Source: Paulinella micropora (taxonomy: Eukaryota > Cercozoa > Imbricatea > Euglyphida > Paulinellidae). Taken from it: 64,000 nucleotides of DNA. The stretch covers positions 62,001 through 126,000 of the forward strand of contig WBZZ01005644.1 in the NCBI GenBank assembly GCA_019918135.1, in the 5' to 3' direction. Below are positions 36,971 through 46,931 of this stretch, one piece after another (position 1 is the first letter of the stretch; every line of letters starts with the position of its first letter). Both the position numbers and the translations under genes were made by a program. Under the pieces are notes generated by a model, which saw nothing but the letters and a program-made list of their open reading frames with translations, was not told the origin of the DNA and searched no databases.

Positions 36971-38963
36971 ATGACAGATCTGCGCAAGTTCCTGGCTGCG
37001 GAAGCCGCCGAGTTGTTGCCGACCGGTGCTCAGGGGCTGTTGGTACCGCTAGCACGTCTTGTTTGGCAAAAGGGAGCGGAGGCCGAGCGGCTCGTAACGG
37101 CGCAAGAAGCGTTGTCGAAACAAGATATTTGGCGAAACAAACTAGACTGTCCGCAGTGTAAGAAACCATTAAGTCTGGTCCGTCAATCCGCGGATGGCCT
37201 CAGGCGCGCGCACTTCAGACATCTAGAGCAACCCGATCCAGAGGATGCCCAACTCCATGGCGGTGAGGGGCTCACGCACCTGTTAGCAAAGGCATTTATT
37301 CAGGCCAAGCTATCGAAAATAGTTTTTACATGGAACGCGTGCATTCGCGCCGGGGCCTGCGCCCAGAGCCAACGACGAAGCTTTGGGGGCTGTAGTGTTG
37401 TGTTGGAGCAAGCTTTGGGACCGATAGCCCGTGGACGTTTTGGGCTGCTGCCGGAGGAAGGCAGGCTCAGGCCCGACGTAACGGTGCTGGACAAGGGCGG
37501 AGAACCCGTGGCATTTATCGAAGTTTTAGTTACCACCCGCAAGAAGACGGAGCACTGGCAAGCTTATTACAAATTCCCGCAGGTGGTAGGTCTGGAAATA
37601 GATTTCAACCAAGTTCCGAGGAAGAGCTCAGGGGCTAATTATGTTCTGTCAGATGTTAGCTGCTGGAGGCCGCAAGCAGAATGCACCCTCTGTGCTCGAC
37701 AGAGGCAGGCAGAGCTAGAGGAGCGCAAAAAGCAAGCTGCAGAAGCACAGCTGTCCTGCAAGGGCCTCTCTGTTCACGTCTTGCAAGCGATGACACGTCT
37801 GCAAATTTTCCTAGCTGCGGATGCCCCCGAATTGCTGCCCCCGCGTGGTACACAGGGAAGCGTGGTACCGCTTGCGCGTCTTCTTGGGGACAAGGAAGCA
37901 GAGAGGCTTGTGGCGGCGCAGGAAGCATTGGCAAACAAGGAGCTTTGGCGCGACAGGCTTCAGTGCCCACAGTGCCAAGGGCCCTGCAAGGTTCTAAGCA
38001 GAGAGGCTTGTGGCGGCGCAGGAAGCATTGGCAAACAAGGAGCTTTGGCGCGACAGGCTTCAGTGCCCACAGTGCCAAGGGCCCTGCAAGGTTCTAGTGA
38101 GCCAATCTGCCGACGGCCAGCGCACAGCACACTTTGCACACCTAGACAAAGACGCCCAAGCTCATGACTGGAAGGAGCTTGCCTATCTGTACGCGAAGGC
38201 CTTCATCCAGACCAAGCTGCCCAAGCTGACTTTTTCTTTTTCTGAGTGCCGTCGAGCTCTTGCCTGCGCGCAAAGCCAGCAACGCAGCTTCGAGAATTGC
38301 AGTGTCGTGCTGGAGAAAGCTTTGGGGGCGCTAGCTGTGGGGCGCTTTGGACTGAAGCCTCAAGAGGCCCAAATGAGACCCGACGTGACGGTCCTTAACG
38401 AACGTGGAGAAATCGTAGCGTTCATTGAAGTTACGTTTGGTACGCGCAAAAGGTTGGAACATTGGATGTCTTTGTACAAATTCCCGCACGTGGTATGCCT
38501 AGAGATTGACTTAAGTCAAACCCCGCGGAAAGACGCCAAGGGGCAGCTGCAGGCGCTGCCCGATGTCAGCTGCTGGCGTCTACGAGTAGAATGCGCCGCC
38601 TGTGCCCAACAACGGCAAGCCACGGAGGAGGCGGCGAGAGTCCAGCAACAAGAGCGAGAGGCCGCACTGCAGGCTACAATGCGCTCTCTGCAAGAACAGC
38701 GCACAGCCGCCTTGGCGAAGCGCGACTCAGCTCTGGCATACGAGGCAATGGAGCGAAAACTAGGCTTTAGCCCCTCTGAAGAGAGAGTAAAAAAACCGCT
38801 ACTTAAAGGGGAACTTCCCCCGTGGCTCACGGACGAAGAAGCTGCCGCAATGCCTGTTCTGACGTACACGCCAGGGGTCCAAAACGGCCTTCCAGATCGT
38901 CCGCATTGGCTGTTACCAAAGCCTGCTGGTGCGGGGGCTGGCGTGGGAACGGGGCGTCGCTAG
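36971..38963 (+). pseudogene. Double CoiA-like nuclease, broken by 100-bp repeat
   Basis: Two homologous domains of about 270 residues lie head to tail (36,971-~37,785 and ~37,790-38,963), in one frame up to the second zinc knuckle. Each has CPQC, a QSADGxxxAHF-HL motif, a long helix (LLAKAFIQAKL / LYAKAFIQTKL), RPDVTVL plus FIEV (the PD-(D/E)XK-like core) and a C-terminal CxxC. This pattern matches CoiA-like/zinc-ribbon nucleases, which process DNA. An exact 100-bp tandem repeat (37,897-38,096) shifts the frame inside domain 2, so the intact product would end soon after. Domain 1 is intact and could work alone. The tail has a helical Gln/Ala-rich linker and a Pro-rich end. Confidence 0.7.
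37897..38096. repeat. Exact 100-bp tandem repeat inside gene
   Basis: Units 37,897-37,996 and 37,997-38,096 are identical, beginning AGCAGAGAGGCTTG and ending AAGGTTCTA. 100 is not a multiple of three, so the repeat frameshifts the second CoiA-like domain. Perfect identity indicates a very recent event or an assembly artefact. Confidence 0.9.
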
Positions 38964-39376
38964 CAAGGGGCAAGAGAGACGGAGGGGGGGGGGGCGCAAT
39001 AAAACAGACATCTCAGGTGAAACGCTAAGAAGGCGCCCTGCAAAGTCTTTTACTTAAAAAAAAGGGATTAGAATATTCAATTTTTGTACAAGTTCTAAAG
39101 AGTAACCCAGGCACTTGGGGGCATTGCCCCGTGAAAATGTGTGCAAACTAGCCGGGCGGCTAGTTTTATATACATGAGAATACGAATATTCGTGACCGAG
39201 ACTTTGTTTACGTATTGCTATAAAATGTTACAGAGGTTTCACTGACAGAAAGAGTTTCATACATTAATATTTAATGATTATATATGAACAAACTGTGCTT
39301 TCTTGGATAAAGCAAAAAAATTGGCAGTCAGTCCCCCTCTCCTCCTATGCGCGCCAAGTTCTTCTTCCTTTCTTTC
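38964..39376. other. AT-richer spacer
   Basis: Starts with a G11 run, then 3'-end-like TTTTACTTAAAAAAAAGGG at about 39,048, a GGCGGCTAG hairpin, and AT-rich sequence with TATATACATG and AATATTTAATGATTATATATG near 39,170-39,290. Convergent ends of the CoiA-like and 401-aa genes. Nothing coding seen. Confidence 0.5.
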
Positions 39377-40489
39377 CTACCTTGGTGGCGTCGGTAGCAG
39401 TGCGCAGTTATCGGCAATATGGTATGCATTCTGCCCTGCAAACTCCTCTGGTAAAAGCGCGTAGCAAGAGTAATCGACTTTATCATTAGTTCTAAATTTA
39501 CCGTCTGCTCGTTGTGAGTTTTTGATGAGCTGGAGCTTGACAGGTAGAAGTATGCGGAGGACGGTGCCCAACGCCCCTAAAGCTTGTTTTGTGTTCAGCA
39601 CCCCCTGTGAACCCTTTATGATTTCTGCAGTCTGCCGCTGTAGTTTCCATTGCTCGCGCACACAATCCACTGTATTATACAGCTCGCGCAGCACACAGGT
39701 GATGTTTGGCAGGTCCATCGTGCGGCTGTCGATGATTGTGCGCGTGGAGCTTTTACCCACTTCTAGTTTCAGCACTGTCAACAGCTTTTGCACACCTTGC
39801 GCGCGCTCATGCAGCTCTTCGGTTTCGGCCACCGGTTGGGCTGTGACTTCAGCTTGTTTCAAGAGCAGGTATCGAAGGCATTCGTACTTGAGCCCGCTTA
39901 GTTGGCTGGCGCGCTGCTGTTGGCGCAGCTTCTGTTTGGCTTTTTTGTCTCCCGAGCCTAGCTGCGACTCCCCGTTGCTTTTTTGCACCGGCTCCGCTTT
40001 GAGTGTGCAGCGCGCGGCAACCTCATCAACCGCGCAAACACCAACTGTTGCCAACTGCAACACGCAACTAAAGCGGCGTGGGGACTGCCCGGGCTGCGTC
40101 AGCTCGCGCAATGCAATGCTGAGCGCCGCCGATTGCTCTAACAACACAGTGCTTGCGTCTGCTGCTGCATGCAACTCCCAGCCCATGAGTGTCGCAGTCT
40201 GGAGCACCTTTAAGCTCGCTGCCCGTTCGCGTTTGTTCAAGCAACGCGCAGCGACCAGCTCCTTGTGCAAGTCGCGTGCCGCCCTCTCGATTTGTTCCAG
40301 CCGTGCTGCTTCTTCTACCACTTCCCGTTCACGCGCTTCCGGTGCAAGATCCAGCCCCCATGCCTGCAGAAGGCGCTGGACCGGCGCCGCGTTGGGTAAC
40401 AAGATTCGTCGGCCCTGCGTCGTCTTGCAGACCGCGCGCACAGACTTCTGCTGACTACAACCAGCCAAGAGCTGTCGCAGCACTAGCAT
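39377..40489 (-). CDS. Orphan ~370-401-aa helical protein
   Basis: Open from 40,582 (non-ATG) with an internal ATG at 40,489 (MLVLRQLLAG) as the first normal start; an acceptor-like CCTCAG at about 40,597 suggests a 5' exon further right, possibly shared with the HNH gene. The protein is Ala/Gln/Leu/Arg-rich and largely helical (REREVVEEAARLEQIERAAR), with a basic KKAKQKLRQQQRASQL segment and a more conserved-looking end (GTVLRILLPVKLQLIKNSQ ... YSCYALLPEEFAG). Family not recognised. A 29-bp exact piece of it occurs at 36,457-36,485. Confidence 0.5.
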   Translation of the reverse strand: MLVLRQLLAGCSQQKSVRAVCKTTQGRRILLPNAAPVQRLLQAWGLDLAPEAREREVVEEAARLEQIERAARDLHKELVAARCLNKRERAASLKVLQTATLMGWELHAAADASTVLLEQSAALSIALRELTQPGQSPRRFSCVLQLATVGVCAVDEVAARCTLKAEPVQKSNGESQLGSGDKKAKQKLRQQQRASQLSGLKYECLRYLLLKQAEVTAQPVAETEELHERAQGVQKLLTVLKLEVGKSSTRTIIDSRTMDLPNITCVLRELYNTVDCVREQWKLQRQTAEIIKGSQGVLNTKQALGALGTVLRILLPVKLQLIKNSQRADGKFRTNDKVDYSCYALLPEEFAGQNAYHIADNCALLPTPPR

Positions 40490-40607
40490 GCGGCGCTTAA
40501 AGCCATGCTTCTGCGTTTGCTTTGCAGCCTGCAGGGCTGGGGGCGCGCTGGGGAACTCTGCACGGTGAGCGGCGAAGCACACACGCGCAGTTGCCTGAGG
40601 TTTAGGT

Positions 40608-41180
40608 TTACCCTGCGCGTGCCTTGCCTTGTGGTAGTTCAGCCTCCGAATCTGCTTCCCGTGCCCTTTTTTTCCCGCCCACTATCATGGCCTCGGTGAA
40701 AGCCAGCGGTGGTAAGTGTTCCAGCCCTAGCTCGGTATAGGGGCGCAGAAAGTCGCAAAAGGCCTTGGCCGCGCGGGCTGCTGCGCTGCCTATGTACGCA
40801 ATCTTTTCGCTTGGCAAGAACTCATTAAAGGACTGGTTCACGGGAGCTGGCATGGCTACGTAATTTCTCGGATGGTCTACCCCGCCCCAACGTCGCGGGA
40901 CTATGTGGTCCACGTGGAACTTAGGCGCTCCGGGCGCAAAGAGAGGTGCCAGGCGCGCCAAGTGCTTGTTCGCTTTTATCCACTTGCTTGCCTCAAAGGA
41001 GCTCATGCTTGCCTGTTTATTAGCGATCTCTGGAAAATGACCCAAGTACACGGCGCTAGGCTCTCGCAGCTGTGTGTTTTGTTTCTTAGCTGCAAGCCAA
41101 GAAAGGCGCTCGTTCAGACTGTGCCTTGTTTGCTCGCTGTCTGCCAGCTCCAGGTCTTCTTCGCTTAACTGGGATGTCAT
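40608..41180 (-). CDS. HNH endonuclease
   Basis: 190 aa from the ATG at 41,180. The HNH core is at about residues 88-122: HVDHIVPRRWGGVDHPRNY followed by a conserved Asn (PVNQSFNEF). HNH enzymes cut DNA with a single metal; stand-alone forms act in homing, restriction or packaging. Sequence before the core is helical and charged; the tail carries a basic GGKKRAREAD nuclear-signal-like stretch. It lies between PrimPol and the 401-aa gene, all on the minus strand. No intron or group I/II intron context is evident, so homing is not supported directly. Confidence 0.75.
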   Translation of the reverse strand: MTSQLSEEDLELADSEQTRHSLNERLSWLAAKKQNTQLREPSAVYLGHFPEIANKQASMSSFEASKWIKANKHLARLAPLFAPGAPKFHVDHIVPRRWGGVDHPRNYVAMPAPVNQSFNEFLPSEKIAYIGSAAARAAKAFCDFLRPYTELGLEHLPPLAFTEAMIVGGKKRAREADSEAELPQGKARAG

Positions 41181-41310
41181 ATGCTTTTTGAGCTTCTTGC
41201 CCCTCTGAGGTAAACGCTTTTTCGGGTAATAAGTGTCTTGCTTTTTGCAATTGATAAATCTGATGAGGTCCCCACACTATCTAAGAAAACAAAAAAGTCT
41301 CTAGTGCCTA

Positions 41311-43218
41311 CTAGCAAGAGAGGGAGAGGGGGTGTCTGTTATTTAGGGTTGAGCAAGCAACAGCGAGAAGAGAGGGGGGGGGAGGGTGCCCCTCCAGGGC
41401 TTTTTTGTTCTGTTTTTGTTTCCTTTTCTTGAGCCAGCCTGGGGAAGGGGGAGTGGAGGAGGGGGAGGGGGGACAGCATTGCCCCCCTCCTCTAAGATGA
41501 AAGGAGGGAGAAGGCGAGTGGGAAAGGGGGAGGGGAGGAAGGTGCTGCACAAAAACAACGCACGCGGGGGCGCCGACAAAAATCTGGCAGCGATTATGAT
41601 TGTGAAAAATTGGCTCATTGTTTACGGTCATGCTCGCTGTCGCCGAGGTGGCGGCAGGATCTACAGCAGGCTCTCCGTGTTGCTGATTTCTGCTGGCTTT
41701 TATCCGGGCCTCTTGCGCGAGACAGAGCCTGGGCTTGCGACGCGTCGGCGTGGCCAGAAACGAGCAGCGACTTTGCCCTGTGCTGTCCGTGGAATGATGA
41801 AAGGTGACTTTGCTGAAAAGGTCCCCGTGCACACGAAGTAGCAGAGTAATTTTGGGGATTATGATGGCAGCTAGACTCCTGAGAAGCGCGGGTGGCGGTT
41901 CGACCCAGTTGGCGGCCAGTCCCGCGCAGCTACAGCCTGCGTGCGGGCAGTTACTGACCGCCAACTGCTGGCTCTGTCCGGGGGGCATGCTGCCCCCCGT
42001 GCCCCCCTGCCCTTCAGCCCGCGGCAGCGGGCTGGAGGGCATGCTGCCCCCCGTGCCCCTCTGCCCTTCAGCCCGCGGCAGCAGGCTGGAGGGCATGCTG
42101 CCCCCCGTGCCCCCCTGCCCTTCAGCCCGCGGCAGCGGGCTGGAGGGCATGCTACCCCCCGTGCCCTCCTGCCCTCCAGCCCGCGGCAGCAGGGTGGAGG
42201 GCATGCTGCCCCCCGTGCCCCCCTGCCCTTGAGCCCGCGGCAGCGGGCTGGAGGGCATGCTACCCCCCGTGCCCCCCTGCCCTCCAGCCCGCGGCAGCGG
42301 GCTGGAGGGCATGCTGCCCCCCGTGCCCCCCTGCCAGAGCAGCCAGCCCTCGGGTTGTGGGGCGTGGTTTGGGCAGTGTTCAATGAAGGTCTGGTAGCTG
42401 GGGAGGGCCAGGCGCCGCCCCTGTTCGACGTCTGCGAGTTGTGAGCCGGGCACGCGCCAGGCTCTGTTTTTGGTGTAGACACCCCTGTCGAGTATGCAGC
42501 CACTCTTATTCTTGGGGTGGTCGAAGCGTGCGTCCTTGCTGTCATAGAAAAGTAGCGAGGAGCTCTCGCGCGAGCCTGGGAGCATCGTGCCGAGAACGAA
42601 CGTGCCTGCGTCTTGAATGTTTGCAAACCAGAGGTGAGGCATGGAAACATGGAACGAGTTTTTAAACCAGCCCCCCTCGACCCCTCGACTAAAGTCGTGG
42701 ATGCACAGAGGCCAGTCGGGCTGGGCCCCGCTCTGAGGCTGTGGCGGGGCTAGCTTCAGCACGGCCTGACGCAAGGCCTCGAGCCTGGCATGGGCGTCTG
42801 GGTCGGGGCCGGACTGGGAGTACCATTCAATGTCAGCAAAAAAACACAAGGGTCCGCGAAGCAAGACAAAGACTGTTCGTTCCTCGGGGAACAGCTGCGT
42901 GTAGACATGGTGGTAGAAATCTTGGGCTGAAGCCTCGGAGCCGAACAAATGGCGCTCCCCCGGGCCCTTCCTCAGCAACTTGTAGAAGAAAGTGTGCCCT
43001 TGCTGCTCTCCTGCTTCAAAGCTGGCCTCCTGTGGTGCGCTGCCTTCGCCGCCTGACTCAAAAAGAATGCGGCGACGATCTGCTAGGTCCAGCTTTACTT
43101 GTTTGGGCTCCACAGCCCGCAACCCGAGGGCTTGTGCTTCCCGCAGCCCCACTCCTGCCGGTCGGCGCGCCAGCGCCTGTCTGTTGTTCAGACAAGCGCG
43201 TTTGGGTGCGGGGAGCAT
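41311..43218 (-). CDS. Primase-polymerase (PrimPol/AEP), repeat insertion
   Basis: Starts at ATG 43,218. The first ~300 residues match archaeo-eukaryotic primases: FFADIEWYS (DxE metal site), KNSFHVSMPH (SxH) and DRGVYTKNRAWRVPGS with the third acidic residue. It would make primers and extend DNA in replication. Next comes a 7-unit, 18-residue repeat (GGTGGSMPSSPLPRA-type), then a C-terminal part resembling the PrimPol/UL52 zinc region (ITLLLRVHGDLF, RCSFLATPTRRKPRLC). The last ~100 residues are low complexity from a G/C tract, so the true stop is unsure; an intron or frameshift may precede a proper Cys/His knuckle. It is the partner expected for the SF3 helicase, which here is a separate, broken gene 40 kb away. 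Confidence 0.8.
   Translation of the reverse strand: MLPAPKRACLNNRQALARRPAGVGLREAQALGLRAVEPKQVKLDLADRRRILFESGGEGSAPQEASFEAGEQQGHTFFYKLLRKGPGERHLFGSEASAQDFYHHVYTQLFPEERTVFVLLRGPLCFFADIEWYSQSGPDPDAHARLEALRQAVLKLAPPQPQSGAQPDWPLCIHDFSRGVEGGWFKNSFHVSMPHLWFANIQDAGTFVLGTMLPGSRESSSLLFYDSKDARFDHPKNKSGCILDRGVYTKNRAWRVPGSQLADVEQGRRLALPSYQTFIEHCPNHAPQPEGWLLWQGGTGGSMPSSPLPRAGGQGGTGGSMPSSPLPRAQGQGGTGGSMPSTLLPRAGGQEGTGGSMPSSPLPRAEGQGGTGGSMPSSLLPRAEGQRGTGGSMPSSPLPRAEGQGGTGGSMPPGQSQQLAVSNCPHAGCSCAGLAANWVEPPPALLRSLAAIIIPKITLLLRVHGDLFSKVTFHHSTDSTGQSRCSFLATPTRRKPRLCLAQEARIKASRNQQHGEPAVDPAATSATASMTVNNEPIFHNHNRCQIFVGAPACVVFVQHLPPLPLSHSPSPSFHLRGGGQCCPPSPSSTPPSPGWLKKRKQKQNKKALEGHPPPPSLLAVACSTLNNRHPLSLSC
41985..42335. 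repeat. 54-bp coding minisatellite in PrimPol
   Basis: About 6.5 head-to-tail units of 54 bp, each with a GCCCGCGGCAGCGGGC-type hairpin and a CATGCTGCCCCCCGTGCC core. Units keep the reading frame (18 aa) and differ by a few substitutions (for example ACTGCTG vs GCTACCC versions), so the array was maintained or is expanding. Confidence 0.88.
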
Positions 43219-43655
43219 CGGGGAGCTCTCCCTAAGCTTAGGCTGCGCGCACCTGCACGCACTCTCCCGCGCTCGCTTTGATGTCTAGTATTAAAGATAA
43301 TATCAAGTGGTGTTAGTCCCAATGAGGCGGGCGGGGCGGAGGGAAGGCTTCTCTCCCGTTCTCTTCTCCCCCCCCCCTCCCCCCCCCCCCCCTCCCGTTC
43401 CTCCTCTCCCATTCTCCCCTCCCCCTTCCCGTTCCCCCTCTCCCATTCTCCCCTCCCCGTTCTCCTCCCATCCTCATCCCTGTCCAAGCTCTCCGACGGG
43501 GATGGAGAGGGGGGGGGGGATGGGAAGAGAAGGGGGAGGGGGCGCCCCCCCCCATTGGGCAGCCTTTGGGGCGGGACGCCGTGCAAATTTGTATTGTTTT
43601 TATTATTTTTTCGGCGCAGTCAGCAGCCGAAAAAAAAGGGAGAGAGAGACAGCAA
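43219..43655. promoter_or_regulatory. Divergent promoter with long C-tract
   Basis: Between PrimPol (minus) and the MYND gene (plus). Contains CCCCCCC-CTCCC blocks from 43,366 to 43,480, a G10 run facing C9 (43,511-43,553) and an A8 stretch before GGGAGAGAGAGAC and the ATG. Confidence 0.4.
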
Positions 43656-44936
43656 ATGAGCAAGGGCAAGGCATTGTCCAAGGCGGGCTTGAAGTGGCAA
43701 CAAGATGACTTGTTGGATTTTATGACGGAATACGTGCAATCGCACCCGGATTTCGTAGACGCGCTGGCCCGTGAGTCGTGCCGGCGCTGGCAACAGTCGC
43801 GCTCGCGCGGGGCGTGGGTGTGGATGCGCAATGTACAGCCACCTCGGAGAGGTGAGCGGCAGCCGGTGCTGTTTATGGAGGTAGCGGGGCTGGCCAAGGC
43901 GTGCCTCGATGGCGAAGGCGACGAAGCACGGTATTTGGCTACGGAGTTGGATCCGGGGAAGGGGCTGTTTTGCCTTGTGCTGATGGCGTCAGATAAACTA
44001 GGGCGTGTGCCCCCCATCCAGCAAGCGTTGGCGTGTGCAGGGCAGGTGCAAGCAGAGCGCAAGCAGAGCGAGACCGAGGCGGGAGCGTGCAGCTTCACGC
44101 TGTTGGAGCGTGACGCGGGCGCCGTCGTGACGGCGCCGGGTTGCGCGGGTTGCGGAGGCGAAGCGCGCGCCCCCCCGCGCAACCCGACGGTTGCGGGGGC
44201 GGGTTGCGCGGGCAAGGAGGGCGGGCGGCGCGACGAAGCTAACTGGGCACCCCTGGCTCGTCAGCAGCTGTGCTGCTGGGCCCGGCACTTTTTAGGGCAC
44301 GTTTCGCTGCTGGCGTTTCTTTTCCATGAGTCCCGTCGGGCCTGGTTGACAAAGGGGGTGCGCGGCGCGTGGTTCGTGCAGCGGCGGTGTGCGCTCCGCG
44401 GGGTGGGCCCAGTGTCGACATGCCCGGCAGACCCCGCGGAGCTGTTATTTCTAGACGAGGCAAAACTGAAACTGATGGAGTACCGACGAGTTTTGCAAAG
44501 CGTGCGTCGCTACGACCCCGAGAGTGCGGTCGTAATTTTGCTCGGGGTCCAGAAACCACACCCGAGCGCGGGGGACGTGAACGCCGCAGGCGACGACGCG
44601 GTGCTGTTTACGCAAACGACGCGGTTTATGCCTCCTCCCCCTGACACCCCCGCGGGGGGCACGCAGAGCCGCTGGGACTCAGACAGTGGTTGCTGCAGCG
44701 TGCAGCTGCAGCGGCCGCGCGGCCCAATCTGCGCGGAGTACCGCCTGCATGCCCAGGGCCTAGAGAGCGAAGCCCCCGCAGCAGCAGTGTGTGCTGTGGG
44801 GGGGTGTGCTGGCGTGGGGCACAAATGCGCGCGCTGCCTTGCGAAGGTCTATTGTGGAGTTGAGCACCAGCGAAGCGACTGGCCTATTCACAAGCACGAG
44901 TGTCGACGACGTCTGGCTGCTGCGAGCCCTGCTTGA
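43656..44936 (+). CDS. MYND-finger protein, ~426 aa
   Basis: Open from the ATG at 43,656 to TGA. The C-terminal ~45 residues form a MYND zinc finger: CAVGGCAGVGHKCARC, VYCGVEHQRSDW and IHKHEC. MYND domains mediate binding to transcription co-regulators or, with SET domains, methyltransferase targets; no SET domain is seen. The N-terminal ~150 residues look globular (LLDFMTEYVQSHPDFVDALA). Three low-complexity segments coincide with strong inverted repeats (44,137-44,186, 13 bp; 44,393-44,442, 12 bp), each near possible GT-AG sites (for example GTGTGC at 44,388 and GCGGAG at 44,441), so introns may be hidden in the frame. A second MYND gene, fragmented, is at 34,537-35,596. Confidence 0.7.
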   Translation: MSKGKALSKAGLKWQQDDLLDFMTEYVQSHPDFVDALARESCRRWQQSRSRGAWVWMRNVQPPRRGERQPVLFMEVAGLAKACLDGEGDEARYLATELDPGKGLFCLVLMASDKLGRVPPIQQALACAGQVQAERKQSETEAGACSFTLLERDAGAVVTAPGCAGCGGEARAPPRNPTVAGAGCAGKEGGRRDEANWAPLARQQLCCWARHFLGHVSLLAFLFHESRRAWLTKGVRGAWFVQRRCALRGVGPVSTCPADPAELLFLDEAKLKLMEYRRVLQSVRRYDPESAVVILLGVQKPHPSAGDVNAAGDDAVLFTQTTRFMPPPPDTPAGGTQSRWDSDSGCCSVQLQRPRGPICAEYRLHAQGLESEAPAAAVCAVGGCAGVGHKCARCLAKVYCGVEHQRSDWPIHKHECRRRLAAASPA

Positions 44937-45048
44937 TGCTCTCTCTCTCTCTAACTGCGGGATTCTAGATTTTAGCTAAGATTGAGCATTGCTACGCTTT
45001 TAATAAAATGTTTTATTCTTCTTCTTCCTCTTCCTGTTCCTTGATTTC
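44937..45048. terminator. Converging 3' ends
   Basis: CTTTTAATAAAATGTTTTATTC at about 44,996-45,017 gives AATAAA on plus and minus strands for the converging MYND and F-box/LRR genes. Also contains the GATTCTAGATTTTAGCTAAG block related to the iteron array at 32,264. Confidence 0.55.
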
Positions 45049-46931
45049 CTAACCGGCGGGCTTTTGCGGAAGCCCTGGGCAAGCCGGCAAGGATCCGAAG
45101 CACAGAGTTGCTTTGTTTGCAACCAGATTGTCGGGCAGTTGGATCTTCTCTAGCAACGGACAAGAAGATATGTCTATGGTTATTTCTTTTAGCGGCGCCG
45201 GCCACATCAAATCGCTAATTGGAAAAAGATCTTTCAAGCGGACTTCTCTGAGTTTGGGGCAATCCTTGATTTCCAGCTTGAGGCCCGGCATTGGGCCAGC
45301 CTTTGGCGACCCGAGCGGGGCTGCGGCAGAGTCCTTGTCGTCGTCGTCGGCGGGCCCCCGTGGCCAGTAGTCTATTTGCACAAGTTTGGCACATCTAGCG
45401 ACACTGATGCTTATGCTGGTGAGAGAATGTATCTGTTCCCCTGGTTCAGAATACAACGACCAAAGAATCGCGGAGAGATTGAGCTGGCCCAGACTTATCT
45501 TTGTCAGCTGTGAACAATCGCTAACATCGACTCTGTAGCAACCCTTTATCTGCCGGCCAGCTGGCAGCAAGAGCGAGCGGAGACTTTTCAGACCCTGGGC
45601 TTGCATAAACATTCCTTTGGATTGTAGGTTGGCAACTCGATCTTTTCGAGCTGCATACAATTGTAGAATTTTACCTTGTACGAACCGCCCTTGACTGTGC
45701 AGCGACGGGGCATGGTGACATTTCGGAGACTGTTTAGTGGTCCTAAAAACCAAGCATAGAATTCTTGGCATTCCACTTGCGCTGGAGTTTCGACTTCCGA
45801 TAGCTTGTTACACCCGGAGAAGCCCGTGCGATACAGACCCGTCAGAGCAAGGCCTGAGGAGGAGGAGGAGTTCGTCAGTGCTACGCGTTTAAGCTTTGCC
45901 AGCTGTTCTAGGGCCACCGAAACACTCCCCGTATGTTTCGGGCCGAGATTCAGTCGCGCTTCCTGCACGCCACCCCCCTCCACGCTTAGCGCAAGGTCGC
46001 TCAACGGCGCCTCTTGCCTGGTGCAAGGCTCGATGCAAAGTTCTTTGGCGCCACAGTTTTTCACAAGAACATCCGCCTGGCCTCCCCCCACCACAACCTG
46101 CAACTTCTTCTCAGCGGAGCCCGAACCGTTCACCTCCAGCCGCAAGCTCCCTGCCAGCGCCACGCGAGCAGGTGGGGGCGGCCCCGCCGCCTCCACACGC
46201 TCAAGTCTCTTGCAATCCCCGAGCTGCAGCCGTGGGCAGCCGCCGTACGCGTGCTCGGCGCAGGTGAACACAAACGTCTTGAGCCTGCGGCAGCCATACA
46301 CATACACCGCAGAAGTCCCCCTGAGTCTGGTCTGAAGCAAGCGGAGGTCCGTCACCCGGAGTTTGCATAGAAGAAAAGAGTCTGGCCAGGCGTTATCAGA
46401 CGCCATCGTTAGGTTGTGCAGACACAGATGCCTTATGGCCAGACTGGAACTGGGCTCACAAGGGAAACTGTCCTGCATCAGACTCACTGAGTTGTCAGTG
46501 CCCGCCGACAAAACAAGCCTTTCCAGCCCCCCGTCCCCGCGGCCTCCTCGGATGAGCTTGACCGCCTCTTGCAACGACTCCCAGTACATTTCACGGGTCC
46601 GACCGTCGTTGCCAAAAGTCTTGGGGTGCTACAAGTTTGTAAACTTGATGTTGGTCACGGCGTCCTCTCTTTCTTGTCGCACGGCTCTTGCAATCTCCTC
46701 CAGCTCCCCCGCGTCGCTGGCCTCGTGCCCTTTTCCAGCGCGTACCTTGGCCGCGCAAATGCGCGCCAGAAGCTCGTTGGCCCTGAAGGGGGCTAGTGGT
46801 TGGCCCCCTCCAGGGCTGGGCCAGGTACGACGACCGACGCCTCTGAGAACATGTAACGTTTCGCACTCCAGAAATTTTTCGATCTCACCGATAATGTCTG
46901 CACCAGCACCCGTTCGTGCGGGCTGTGCCAT
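45049..46931 (-). pseudogene. F-box/LRR-like protein with intron and frame change
   Basis: Starts at ATG 46,931. The N-terminus (DIIGEIEKFLECETLHVLR) resembles an F-box. An apparent in-frame TAG at 46,629-46,631 is removed by a good intron, 46,745-46,629 (117 nt, AAG|GTACGC to TTGTAG|CAC, phase 0), joining ELLARICAAK to HPKTFG and giving an F-box-like LARxC...YWESL spacing. A further hairpin-bearing mini-intron may lie at about 46,788-46,833. The rest is a leucine-rich-repeat-like solenoid (LAIRHLCLHNL, LRLLQTRL, CKRLERVE, LKSLRSLLLP). One frame change near 45,600-45,650 separates the last ~180 residues. F-box proteins recruit targets to SCF through Skp1, which this element also encodes. Functionality depends on whether the last frame change is real. 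Confidence 0.6.

Noticed and set aside
41985-42335. CRISPR-like array
   Set aside because: Units are contiguous without unique spacers, keep a reading frame and lie inside a primase gene; context is eukaryotic.
41871-42650. Gly/Arg/Pro/Cys repeat protein antisense or out of frame in the minisatellite
   Set aside because: All three frames of a 54-bp repeat stay open; only the frame continuous with the AEP primase motifs is credible.
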